From the NCBI GenBank assembly GCA_029260755.1, contig JAJDCQ010000130.1:1-54435 (forward strand): 54,435 bases of DNA, given 5' to 3'. The notes beneath the pieces were generated by a model. The model did not search any database and was not told where the DNA came from. It saw only the letters and a list, made by a program, of their open reading frames with translations. The position numbers were made by a program, and so were the translations under genes. Origin of the DNA: Planctomycetota bacterium. Lineage in GTDB: Bacteria; Planctomycetota; J058; JAJDCQ01. Below are positions 41,546-50,072 of this stretch, piece after piece; the stretch's first letter is position 1; every line of letters begins with the position of its first letter.

Positions 41546-41551
41546 TACACT
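41546..41551 (+). promoter_or_regulatory. Possible internal extended -10 within the FtsH/MoxR/vWA operon
   Basis: TG-C-TACACT at 41543-41551, in the only gap over 40 bases inside the operon, 46 bases before the next ATG at 41597. The -35 candidate (TGCGTT, 16-base spacing) is weak. Confidence 0.3.
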
Positions 41552-41596
41552 GCAACTCCGCCGCTGGTCCGTGGTTTGGCAAGGTGATGCGCGCCC

Positions 41597-42202
41597 ATGA
41601 GCTATCCCTACAAGGTCGTCGTTTCGAAGTCGGTGGTCGAGCGCATCGAGGCGTCCGACCGCTCCGAGTCGAGCCTCTCCCTCCTCCCGATCCTCGAGCG
41701 CGAGCGGATGGGCGACCTCCTGAAGGGCGCCCTCGAGCGGCGCGGCTGGGAGGCCGTCGAGGGCGAGCCCAACAAGCTCCGCAAGAAGGGCGAGCGCGGC
41801 GAGGTGATGACGATCGACCTCGAGACCCAGGTCGTGACGACCGAGGTCCACGAGGAGGGCGAGATCCGCAAGGAGAAGACGGTCGAGGCCGTCGGCGACT
41901 CCATCAGGCCGCCCACCAGCGCCGACGAGGAGCAGCTCCGCGAGCGGGTCGAGAAGACGCTCGAGAAGCAGCTCGAGGTGACCGAGCGCGAGAAGATCGA
42001 GGCGGAGGAGGAGTACAGGCGCCGCCTCACCGAGCGCCTCGAGGAGACGGCCGCGGCGCGGCAACGCGAGCTCAACGAGGCGTGCCTCGAGGTCTACAGC
42101 GAGAGCCTCAAGGAGCGGGCCGCCTCGCTCGGCACCGTCAAGGAGGTGCACGAGAGCCGCACCGACCAGGAGTACGAGCTCACCATCACGATCAGCGAGT
42201 GA
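41597..42202 (+). CDS. Coiled-coil accessory protein of the FtsH/MoxR/vWA operon
   Basis: The protein has 201 residues from ATG 41597. The N-terminal 90 residues look like a small alpha/beta domain: YKVVVSKSVVERIEASDR, DLLKGALERRGWEAVEGEPN, EVMTIDLETQVVTTEV. The rest is strongly charged heptad-like helix (DEEQLRERVEKTLEKQLEVT, EYRRRLTERLEETAAARQRE), almost certainly coiled coil. It ends in a short strand, EYELTITISE. The start resembles small DUF1257/Ycf35-type domains in length and pattern, but I cannot confirm that. It is followed after 25 bases by the FtsH-like gene, so it may deliver or tether substrates to it. Confidence 0.62.
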   Translation: MSYPYKVVVSKSVVERIEASDRSESSLSLLPILERERMGDLLKGALERRGWEAVEGEPNKLRKKGERGEVMTIDLETQVVTTEVHEEGEIRKEKTVEAVGDSIRPPTSADEEQLRERVEKTLEKQLEVTEREKIEAEEEYRRRLTERLEETAAARQRELNEACLEVYSESLKERAASLGTVKEVHESRTDQEYELTITISE

Positions 42203-42227
42203 CCGCCTCGGAGCGGGCCAGCCCCCC

Positions 42228-44615
42228 ATGCAACCGTCCGTTCGTATCGACTCCCTGCCGGTCGACCTGACCCTCGACGAGGCCGTCGACGCCGTCTACG
42301 GCGATGACCTCCGCTGGATCGAGGAGAAGCTCCGCGCCTCGCTCTCGGTCCTCGTCGAGTGCGACAAGCAGCTCGTGCCGTTCCTCTACCGGGCGCTCCG
42401 CCGCGGCCTCCGCCGCGAGGTCGAGGGCAACCGGCTGCGATGCCGCCTGGTCGCCGGTCGCCCGCGGGCCGCCTCGACGATCGGGACGGGCGGGGCCACG
42501 AGCACCTCGGGAGGGGCCGCCCAGAGCACCTCGGGCGGCGCGCCGGCCGGCGGCCCGCCTGCTCCGAGCGCCGGGCAGGCCGAGGACGAGAGCGCTCACG
42601 GGATCATCGGGCGGATCCTCGAGGACCTCGGCTCGGCGGTGCGGGCGGCCGAGTCGGACTCGGTCATCGTGATGCCGCACCTCGACCTGCTCACGACGAC
42701 CACGCGGAGCGGCCTGAGCCTCGAGGCGCGGAGCGCGATCGCCTGGTTCTACGAGAACCCCGACGTCGTCTTCCTCGGGTTCTCGGACCCGACCTTCGAG
42801 CTGCCGAAGGCGGTCGAGAACGTCTACAGCGCCAAGCGCACCGTCACCGGGATCCCGCGCGACACCCTCCGGCGGGTGATCACCCGGCGCGAGGCGCGCA
42901 AGCTCGGCCACGAGGAGCTCGACCCCTTCCGCCTCTACAAGTACGTCAGCGGCCTCAACGTGGTGAAGTTCCGCCGGATCCTGGAGCACTTCCACGAGCG
43001 GCTCGACTTCGACCCCGACCGCCCCGAGGGGGCCGACGAGATCTACCGCGACATCCGCGAGATGACGCTCGTCGGCGACCTCGAGGTGCCGCGCGTCCCC
43101 TGGGACGAGATCGGCGGCTACGACAAGGTCAAGACCCGCATCCGCGAGGAGATCCTCGATCTCCTGGCCGCCCACTCGAGCGCGGCCAGCGTCGAGGACA
43201 AGAAGCGGATCGAGGAGCTGATCCCCAAGGGCATGGTCTTCGTCGGCCCGCCCGGGACGGGCAAGACCTACTTCGCGAAGGCGATCGCGACGGCGATCGA
43301 CGGGACGGCGATCGTGGTGAGCGGCCCCGAGCTCAAGAGCAAGTGGGTCGGCGAGAGCGAGGCGAATCTGCGGGCCGCGTTCACCCGGGCGCGGAAGAGC
43401 GCGCCGAGCGTGATCATCTTCGACGAGATCGACAGCTTCGCGAGCGTGCGCGGGCTCTACGCCGGGAGCGGCGTCGAGCACTCGATGGTGAACCAGCTCC
43501 TCACCGAGATGGACGGGTTCCGCAAGGAGGAGCTCGTCTTCATCATCGGGACGACGAACTTCCCCGACGCCCTCGACCCGGCGCTCCTGCGCCCCGGCCG
43601 CTTCGAGCTCGTCGTCGACATCCCCTACCCGAGCGAGGATGACCGGCGCGCCATCCTGAAGCTCTACCTCGAGCGGTTCGCCCTCGCCGAGCTCACCGAC
43701 GATGAGATGCTCGAGCACATCGTCCGAAAGACCGGCGGCTACGTCGATGTCGAGCGCGGCACCCGGTTCAGCGGCGACCATCTCTACGCGATCTGTCGGG
43801 CGCTCAAGCGCGAGGAGGCGCGCCACCTCGCCAAGGCGGCGACCGACGACAGCCTCGGGCCGTTCGTCGTCGACAAGGACCGGATCGCCCGCGCGATCGG
43901 GCTCAAGGCCGCCGGCCGCGTCGAGTTCACGGCCGAGGAGGAGCGCGTGATCGCGACCCACGAGGCGGGCCACGCCCTGTGCGCGGCGCTCCTGCCGCGG
44001 GCCACCGCCGTCGAGAAGATCTCGATCGCGACCGGGGAGGAGGACGTCCTCGGGTTCGTCCTGCGCGAGGTGCGCAAGAACCGCTACGTCGTCACCCGCG
44101 GCGAGCTCGAGGCCGACCTGGCCGTCCTCATGGGCGGGCGCGTCGCCGAGGAGCTCGTCTTCGGCGATCCGTCGGTCGGCGCCTACGACGACATCCAGAA
44201 GGCGAGCGAGCTCGCCCGCGCGATGGTCGAGGAGCTCGGCCTCGGCCGGCGGGTCGGGGCGCGCGCGTTCGGTCGCCCGCGGGCCGGAGGGCGGGACGGC
44301 GCGGTCGGTCCCTCGCGGCAGCACGACCGGACGGGCGGGCTCTCGGAGACGATGCGCGATCAGATCGACCGCGAGATCGGCATCATGCTCAAGCGCGCCT
44401 ACGACGACGCCCGCGGGACGCTCGAGCAGGCCGAGCCCGCCCTGCGCGAGCTCGCCGACGCGCTCATCGAGAAGAAACAGATGGACCGCTCCGGCCTCGA
44501 CGAGATCCTGGAGCGCCACGGCCTAGCCCGCACGCCGGCCGGCGGCGGGAAGGCGGAGGGAGCCGACGCCTCGAGCGAGGCGCCGGAGGCGGAGAGCGAG
44601 GTCTCCGCATCGTAG
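42228..44615 (+). CDS. Soluble FtsH-like AAA+ zinc metalloprotease with an extra degenerate AAA domain
   Basis: The protein has 795 residues from ATG 42228. The N-terminal region (about 1-85) is followed by a Gly/Ser/Thr linker. A domain at about 120-260 (SDSVIVMPHLDLL, NPDVVFLGFSDPTFELPKAV) looks like an AAA domain that lost its Walker A. The active AAA+ module has GPPGTGKT near 342, VIIFDEIDSF near 396, and an LLRPGRFE arginine finger. The M41 peptidase has HEAGH near 577 and the zinc-ligand region DDIQKASELARAMV. Canonical FtsH has N-terminal transmembrane helices; none are present here, so it is presumably cytoplasmic. It should unfold and degrade proteins using ATP. Its neighbours (MoxR, vWA, coiled-coil and small proteins) place it in a ternary FtsH/MoxR/vWA system, not in housekeeping proteolysis. 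Confidence 0.88.
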   Translation: MQPSVRIDSLPVDLTLDEAVDAVYGDDLRWIEEKLRASLSVLVECDKQLVPFLYRALRRGLRREVEGNRLRCRLVAGRPRAASTIGTGGATSTSGGAAQSTSGGAPAGGPPAPSAGQAEDESAHGIIGRILEDLGSAVRAAESDSVIVMPHLDLLTTTTRSGLSLEARSAIAWFYENPDVVFLGFSDPTFELPKAVENVYSAKRTVTGIPRDTLRRVITRREARKLGHEELDPFRLYKYVSGLNVVKFRRILEHFHERLDFDPDRPEGADEIYRDIREMTLVGDLEVPRVPWDEIGGYDKVKTRIREEILDLLAAHSSAASVEDKKRIEELIPKGMVFVGPPGTGKTYFAKAIATAIDGTAIVVSGPELKSKWVGESEANLRAAFTRARKSAPSVIIFDEIDSFASVRGLYAGSGVEHSMVNQLLTEMDGFRKEELVFIIGTTNFPDALDPALLRPGRFELVVDIPYPSEDDRRAILKLYLERFALAELTDDEMLEHIVRKTGGYVDVERGTRFSGDHLYAICRALKREEARHLAKAATDDSLGPFVVDKDRIARAIGLKAAGRVEFTAEEERVIATHEAGHALCAALLPRATAVEKISIATGEEDVLGFVLREVRKNRYVVTRGELEADLAVLMGGRVAEELVFGDPSVGAYDDIQKASELARAMVEELGLGRRVGARAFGRPRAGGRDGAVGPSRQHDRTGGLSETMRDQIDREIGIMLKRAYDDARGTLEQAEPALRELADALIEKKQMDRSGLDEILERHGLARTPAGGGKAEGADASSEAPEAESEVSAS

Positions 44616-44654
44616 ACACGGTCGGCGCCGGCCGACCCGCTAGAAGACGAGTCC

Positions 44655-44927
44655 ATGGCTGACATCACCATCCGGTTCCGGTTCGACGTCGAGACGGGCA
44701 AGAAGGAGATCCTCGTCGAGTACGAGGCCGACCCCGATGCTCTGCCCTACGAGCACGAGCAGCGCCACAAGGAGATCGTGGAGCTGCTCGTCGGCCGCGG
44801 GGTGATCGGCGCCGAGGAGGCCGGCAACGTGGTCGTCGAACGGATCGAGCCGAAGACGCCCGAGGGCGCCCGTCCCGCCGAGGCGGCCGGCGAGGAGCCC
44901 GGCGCCGCGGCGGCGGCTGGCGGCTGA
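44655..44927 (+). CDS. Small beta-grasp-like protein between the FtsH and large TPR-like genes
   Basis: The protein has 90 residues from ATG 44655. The folded part is about 1-65: ADITIRFRFDVETGKKEILV, HEQRHKEIVELLVGRGV, GNVVVERIEPK. A beta-hairpin, helix, strand order would suit a small ubiquitin-like or DUF2997-like fold, though that is a guess from pattern. The last 20 residues are Ala/Gly/Glu-rich. Gaps are 39 bases from the FtsH-like gene and 7 bases to the next gene, so it is firmly part of the operon. Small proteins of this size recur in computationally described ternary conflict systems. Confidence 0.65.
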   Translation: MADITIRFRFDVETGKKEILVEYEADPDALPYEHEQRHKEIVELLVGRGVIGAEEAGNVVVERIEPKTPEGARPAEAAGEEPGAAAAAGG

Positions 44928-44934
44928 TCCGAGC

Positions 44935-47900
44935 ATGGCGCGGAGACCCGCTGCCCCTCATCCGGTGCTCGTCTTCGAGACGCCGAGCGACCTGGCGAGC
45001 CTCGTCGCGCGCGTCGGCCCGTCGGCCATCGCCGCCCTCGGGCCGTGCCGGGTGCTCCGCGCACACCCGCGCCGCGGCGAGGACGACGGCGACCGAGACG
45101 GCGCGGCCGATCACCGGGCGCCCGCGCGCCTGATCGCGATCGTCGGGGCGCCGGACGCGCTCGCGGCGCTCGACCCCGAGGGCCGCTGGAGGCGCGAGGC
45201 GCGCGTCGGCCCGAACGGGACGATCGAGGTCGTCGGCGAGGCGGAGGCGCTCGTCGTCGAGGCCGAGGGGCGAGGCGGCGACCTCATCACCGCGACGCCG
45301 CTCGAGGCGGCCGCGGGTGACGGCCCGCCGCCCGAGTCCGCCTTCTTCATCGCCGAGCACGCCGACGCGTTCGCGACGCTCGTCCGGGCACACCTCGAGC
45401 TCGGCAACGACCGGATCGGCTTCGCCCGGCTCGCCGCGGCCACCCCCGGCGCCGAGGCCGGCGCACCGGGAGCGGATGGCGGAGACGGCGCCGGCCCGAT
45501 CATCGCGCGGATCGACCGACCGAGCCTGTTCTTCCTCGAGCGTCCGCCCGAGGGAATCACCTCGCTCGGTCGGGTCGGCCGGGGCGAGGTCTACGTCCCG
45601 TTCGGCGCCGCCCACCCCCTCGAGACGCTCCTGCCGCGGCCCCGGCCGGAGGAGGCGCTCCTCGTCCTCGGACCCGGGCAGGTCCGCGCCGTGACGCTCG
45701 CCGCGCTCGCCCCGATCGAGGAGGCGCTGCGGGTCACCGCGGTCGGCGCGCGCGTCGACCGGTTCGAGACGACGGGCGAGGCGCCGCCGCGGGTGCTCGT
45801 GCCCCTCCGGCTCGGCGTCCGCGCGGTCGCCGCAGACGCCGAGCTCTTCGTCCTCGACGCGGCGGAGCTGCCGAGCCTCGAGCGCGCCTGCGGCCTCCTC
45901 CCCGACGAGGAGCTCAAGAACCTCCTCCTCGCGGCGGTGACGACCCCCGCGGGCGAGGACCGTCTCCTCGTCCGGGAGCTGATCGCGGGTCGGACGCGCC
46001 GGCGGGTCGCGATGGCGGGCCGCCCGTTCGCCCCGCAGCCGGGCCTCGCCCGCGTCTTCGTCCCCGCCGACCGGATCATCGAGCCGCCGCTCCGACCGCA
46101 CCTCGTCCTCGAGGCGCTCGGCGCGGGCGGCGCCGACATCGTGATCGTCGAGCCGGCGGGCGAGCAGCTCGCGATTCACGCCGTCGCCGAGGGCGCGTTC
46201 CGCCCGCTGCCATCGCTCGTCGACTACGTCGTCGCCCGGCAGGCGGAGCGGGTCGAGTCGGTCATCGCGGCGACCGTGTTCGACCCGGGGCCCCTCTACG
46301 ACGACGAGCTCGTCATCGTCGGCGGCGGCCCGGCAGTCGAGCCTCCGAAGGCGGCGACGCCCGGCGCACCGTCGGGGCAGCCCGAGGACGCGCCCGCGCC
46401 ACGCCGACGCCGGCGCGCCGCGAAGGTCGACGCCGACCCGGCGGAGACGATCGCCGCCGTCGAGGCTCCCGAGGCGCCCGCGGAGGACGCGCCGGCGGAG
46501 GTGGCCGCGACGCCGCAGCAGCGCGATGAGGACGAGGCGGCGGTCACCGCCGACCCGGTCGCCGCGGCCGGACGGTGGCTCGCCCTCGCCGCCGACCGGT
46601 CCGGACGGCCGGCGGACCGAGAGCGATGCTTCGAGTGGGCCGCCTGGCTCGCCGCGGAGCCCGCGCCGGTGCTGGCCCGCTGGCGCGACGACCACGCCCG
46701 CCGGGCCGGACTCTCGCTGACCGACGCCGGAGCCGTCGCGAGCTTCCTCGTCGCGTCGAGCACCGACCCGGCGCCGCTGCTCCTCAAGGCGCTCCTCCTC
46801 GCCGCGCCGCCGCCGGTGATCGAGACGAGGCTGGCCGAGCTGCGCTCCGACGCCGTCGCGCGTCTCTACCGCGACCTCCGCGAGGCCGGCGGTCACCTCG
46901 GCAAGAAGTCGCGCTGGATCGCGTGGCGCGCCGTGATCGCGGCCGCCGGCGACCCGGTCGAGGAGGAGCGGCAGCGCGAGGAGCTCCTCACCGAGCTCGC
47001 CCGGTTCGGCGTGACCGAGCGCGAGGTGCCGAGCTTCGTCCGGCGTCGCCTCGCCAGCCAGTACAGCCGACACCGCGCGACGCCGGGCGGCAGCGGCGAC
47101 GACGCGCGGGCGCCGACGCCGCTCGAGCCCGTCCTCGAGCGCGCAGCCGGCGTCCTGCGGGAGTGCGTCGGGAGCTCGGCGCTCCGGGCCGTCGGCCTCG
47201 CCGCGCTCGCGTGCGCGCGGACCGACCTCGGCGACACCGGCGCGGCGCGCGAGCTCCTCGCCGAGACTCGCGCACATCTCGCCGAGTCGGTGAACGTCGG
47301 TTCGGGCGAAGCGGGACGCGACGAGGTGGCCGAGCCGCTCGCCGAGGCGCTCGCCCAGGTCGCCGCGGCGACGGCGATCGTCGAGAGCGAGGCGGCCGGG
47401 CGGGCCGTCTTCGAGCAGGCGCTCCAGCGGGCGGCGTCGCTGCGGCCGCAGCGGAAGCAGGTCGTCCTGCCGAAGCTCGCCGCCGCGATCGCGCGCGGGT
47501 TCACGCCCGGCGCCGGGACCGAGCTCTTCGAGGCGACCCTCGCCCTCGCCGACGAGGTGACCTCCGAGGTCTACGGGCCGCCGATCCCGATCGCGCCGGT
47601 CGTCCTCCAGGTCGCGGCCCCGCACGCCGCGGCCGTCGCGGCGACCGATGCGGTGAGGCGACGCGCGAGCGCGCTGATCGGCGCCGACCTGCCCGCGCTC
47701 TACCTCGCCGGGGCCGTCGAGGCGCTCGCGGCGACGGCCGCGCCGGGCGCGCCGGCGGTCGGACCGGCCGAGGGGCGCGCGCTCGTCCGGTGGCTCCGCG
47801 ATTGGCGGCGGAGCGACTCGGGCGACCCGCTCGCGGACGTGAACGGCCTCGACGAGCACACGATCCTCATCGCCGACGCCGCCTTCGCCGCCGCCGAGGC

Positions 47901-48942
47901 GTCGCCGGTCGAGGTCGGCGACGAGATCGCCGGACGGCTCGCGGCCCGCGGCGAGGCGCAGGCCGCCGTCCTCCTCCAGGGCTCGGTCATCCGGACGCTC
48001 TGCGAGCGCGGCCAGCGCGACGAGGCGGCGGCGCGGCTCGAGCGCGTCCTGCCCGCCGTGTTCGAGCTGCGCGACTCCTACGACCTGATCCGGGCGCTGC
48101 GGCGGCTCCTCGACGCGATCCCGCTCCTCGGGCGGCGCGAGCAGGGCACGGCGCTGCTCGGCCGGGTGCTCGAGCACGCCAACCGGATGACGGTCGACCC
48201 GAAGAACGAGACCTACGTCAAGAGCGACATCCTCGGAAACGGCGTCTCGACCGCGTCGCGGATCGGCGCGAGCCGCGAGACCGGGCGGCTGCTCGAGGCG
48301 GCGAGCGGGCAGCTCCTGCGGGCGCTCCAGCGGCCGCGGCGGCAGAGCTATCTCCTCCTCGACGCCCTTCAGAACGCCGTCGTCGCGGCGGAGTCGACCG
48401 GCGAGCGCGACCGGACGATGGCGCTCGTCGAGCGCGCGGACGCGGTCGCCCGCCGCTACCTCGACGCGGTCCGCGAGGACGGCGAGGGCCGGGGTCGAGG
48501 GGCCCGCGCCTCGCGGGACGGCAACCCCGAGGGGCAGGCCTACTACGCGGTTCGGCTGCTCGCCCAGTGCGGCGCGACGTCGGCGGCCGTCGGCGATCAC
48601 GAGCGGGGCGAGGCGCTCCTCGCCCTCGCCCTCGACGGCGTCGCCGCGACCGGCGAGCTCTCGAGGATGGAGCTCCTCGGGAGCCTCCTCGGGCAGGCCG
48701 CCACCCTCCCCGGAGGCGGCCGGGCGACGCTCGCCCTCCGGGTGCTCGACCAGGCCGGGGCGACCGTGACGCCGAGCTCCTCGACCTACGCCCAGCGCGA
48801 CCTCGTCGAGCTCGTCCGCCGGTGCGCCGACGACGTCGTCCGGGGAGAGAGCGCCTACGCGGTGGCGTTGAAGCGCTGGCGCGGGACGTGCGAACGCGTG
48901 ATTCGCGAGCGGGTGCTCGCCGAGAGGATCGTGGAACAGTGA
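44935..48942 (+). CDS. Giant two-part protein of the FtsH/MoxR/vWA operon (N-terminal unknown domains, helical repeat C-terminus)
   Basis: The protein has 1335 residues from ATG 44935. The N-terminal 470 residues are mixed alpha/beta and appear to contain several small related domains (LIAIVGAPDALAAL, EALLVLGPGQVRAVTLAAL, RLLVRELIAGRTRRRVAMAG, DIVIVEPAGEQLAIHAV). A Pro/Ala/Arg linker (about 475-530) follows. From about 545 to the end the protein is almost entirely helical, with repeated Ala/Leu/Glu units typical of TPR or similar solenoids (RALQRPRRQSYLLLDALQNA, HERGEALLALALDGVAATGE). No catalytic motif or membrane segment was seen. It is the likely scaffold or sensor of the system. The stop overlaps the MoxR start as GTGA, giving coupled translation. 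Confidence 0.68.
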   Translation: MARRPAAPHPVLVFETPSDLASLVARVGPSAIAALGPCRVLRAHPRRGEDDGDRDGAADHRAPARLIAIVGAPDALAALDPEGRWRREARVGPNGTIEVVGEAEALVVEAEGRGGDLITATPLEAAAGDGPPPESAFFIAEHADAFATLVRAHLELGNDRIGFARLAAATPGAEAGAPGADGGDGAGPIIARIDRPSLFFLERPPEGITSLGRVGRGEVYVPFGAAHPLETLLPRPRPEEALLVLGPGQVRAVTLAALAPIEEALRVTAVGARVDRFETTGEAPPRVLVPLRLGVRAVAADAELFVLDAAELPSLERACGLLPDEELKNLLLAAVTTPAGEDRLLVRELIAGRTRRRVAMAGRPFAPQPGLARVFVPADRIIEPPLRPHLVLEALGAGGADIVIVEPAGEQLAIHAVAEGAFRPLPSLVDYVVARQAERVESVIAATVFDPGPLYDDELVIVGGGPAVEPPKAATPGAPSGQPEDAPAPRRRRRAAKVDADPAETIAAVEAPEAPAEDAPAEVAATPQQRDEDEAAVTADPVAAAGRWLALAADRSGRPADRERCFEWAAWLAAEPAPVLARWRDDHARRAGLSLTDAGAVASFLVASSTDPAPLLLKALLLAAPPPVIETRLAELRSDAVARLYRDLREAGGHLGKKSRWIAWRAVIAAAGDPVEEERQREELLTELARFGVTEREVPSFVRRRLASQYSRHRATPGGSGDDARAPTPLEPVLERAAGVLRECVGSSALRAVGLAALACARTDLGDTGAARELLAETRAHLAESVNVGSGEAGRDEVAEPLAEALAQVAAATAIVESEAAGRAVFEQALQRAASLRPQRKQVVLPKLAAAIARGFTPGAGTELFEATLALADEVTSEVYGPPIPIAPVVLQVAAPHAAAVAATDAVRRRASALIGADLPALYLAGAVEALAATAAPGAPAVGPAEGRALVRWLRDWRRSDSGDPLADVNGLDEHTILIADAAFAAAEASPVEVGDEIAGRLAARGEAQAAVLLQGSVIRTLCERGQRDEAAARLERVLPAVFELRDSYDLIRALRRLLDAIPLLGRREQGTALLGRVLEHANRMTVDPKNETYVKSDILGNGVSTASRIGASRETGRLLEAASGQLLRALQRPRRQSYLLLDALQNAVVAAESTGERDRTMALVERADAVARRYLDAVREDGEGRGRGARASRDGNPEGQAYYAVRLLAQCGATSAAVGDHERGEALLALALDGVAATGELSRMELLGSLLGQAATLPGGGRATLALRVLDQAGATVTPSSSTYAQRDLVELVRRCADDVVRGESAYAVALKRWRGTCERVIRERVLAERIVEQ

Positions 48943-50060
48943 GCGAGAAGACTGGCCGAGGAAAGACCGGCGCTCGCGGCGCGGCCCGCGTCGAGGCGGC
49001 CCGCGAGCGGGTGAACGCGGTGCGCATGACGCTCGGCAACTGGTTCGTCGGCAAGCAGGAGATCATCGACCTGATGGCGATCGCCACGGTCGCCGGCGAG
49101 CCGCTCCTGATCGTCGGGCCGCCGGGCACGGCGAAGAGCGAGCTGGTCACGAAGTTCTGTCAGGCGATCGGGGTGCCCGACGACGACTACTTCGAGTACA
49201 TGCTGACGAAGTTCACCGAGCCCTCCGAGCTCCTGGGGCCGGTCGACATAGCCCAGATGAAGGAGGGCCGCTACATCCGCCGGGTCGACGGGAAGCTGCC
49301 GACCGCGCGGGTCGCGTTCCTCGACGAGATCTTCAAGAGCAACAGCGCGATCCTGAACACGCTCCTCACGATCATCAACGAGCGGAAGTACTACCAGGAC
49401 GGCCGCCCGGTGCCCGTCAACCTGAAGATGATCTTCGCGGCCACGAACCAGGTGCCCGAGTACGAGGAGCTCGCCGCGCTCCGGGACCGCTTCGTCCTGA
49501 AGGCGCCGAGCGACCCGGTGAAGGACGGCCACTTCGACGCCCTCATCGAGAAGGGCGTGGCGGCCGAGCTCGACCGGAGCCTCAACCGTCGACCGTGGGC
49601 CGACCTCGCCTCCCTCGACGACTTCGCCCTCCTCAAGGAGCGGCTCGACGCGGTCATGGCCGGCACCGAGACGGCCAAGGGCGGCCGGAGGGGCGCCGGC
49701 GGCGTCGGCGTCTGGGACGACGACGAGCCCGACGCGGCCGGGGCGGCGGCCGCCGCCGACGAGGCCGTGGCGGGGGGACGCGGCGGCTCGGCCGTCGCCC
49801 GCGACCGGCGGCGGTGGTTCCCCGAGGAGCTCTACACCCTGTTCCGGGGGCTGCTGCGGACGCTCGAGCGCGAGGACGGCGTGTTCCTGAGCGACCGGAA
49901 GATCGTCAAGCTCTACCGGTTGATCCGGACGCGAGCGTTCCTCTTCCACGGCGGCGTCGTGCGCAAGGATGACCTCGTCCTGCTCCGCTACGTCGCCGAT
50001 CGGGCCGACGACATGGGGCCGGTGCGGGAGAAGGTCGATGCCCTCCTCCGGCTCGGGTAA
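48939..50060 (+). CDS. MoxR/RavA-family AAA+ ATPase
   Basis: The protein has 373 residues from GTG 48939, overlapping the upstream stop by three bases. The AAA+ core starts at about 25, with FVGKQEIIDLMAIATVAGEP. Walker A is GPPGTAKSE near 62. Walker B is VAFLDEIFKSNSAILNTLL near 127. FAATNQVPEYEELAALRDRF contains sensor 1 and the arginine-finger region, all typical of MoxR/RavA. An Ala/Gly/Asp-rich insert (about 245-290) separates the core from the helical lid. It has no membrane segment. MoxR ATPases act with vWA partners to remodel protein complexes, and the very next gene encodes a vWA protein, 12 bases downstream. Assignment to family is secure; client protein unknown. Confidence 0.92.
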   Translation: MSEKTGRGKTGARGAARVEAARERVNAVRMTLGNWFVGKQEIIDLMAIATVAGEPLLIVGPPGTAKSELVTKFCQAIGVPDDDYFEYMLTKFTEPSELLGPVDIAQMKEGRYIRRVDGKLPTARVAFLDEIFKSNSAILNTLLTIINERKYYQDGRPVPVNLKMIFAATNQVPEYEELAALRDRFVLKAPSDPVKDGHFDALIEKGVAAELDRSLNRRPWADLASLDDFALLKERLDAVMAGTETAKGGRRGAGGVGVWDDDEPDAAGAAAAADEAVAGGRGGSAVARDRRRWFPEELYTLFRGLLRTLEREDGVFLSDRKIVKLYRLIRTRAFLFHGGVVRKDDLVLLRYVADRADDMGPVREKVDALLRLG

Positions 50061-50072
50061 GGCGTCGCGCCG

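Noticed and set aside
44665..48600. 1311-residue minus-strand ORF opposite the large scaffold gene
   Set aside because: The composition (RRRG, DEE, VAL iterations) is that of a complement frame. The sense gene is operonic, with coupled starts and stops on both sides.
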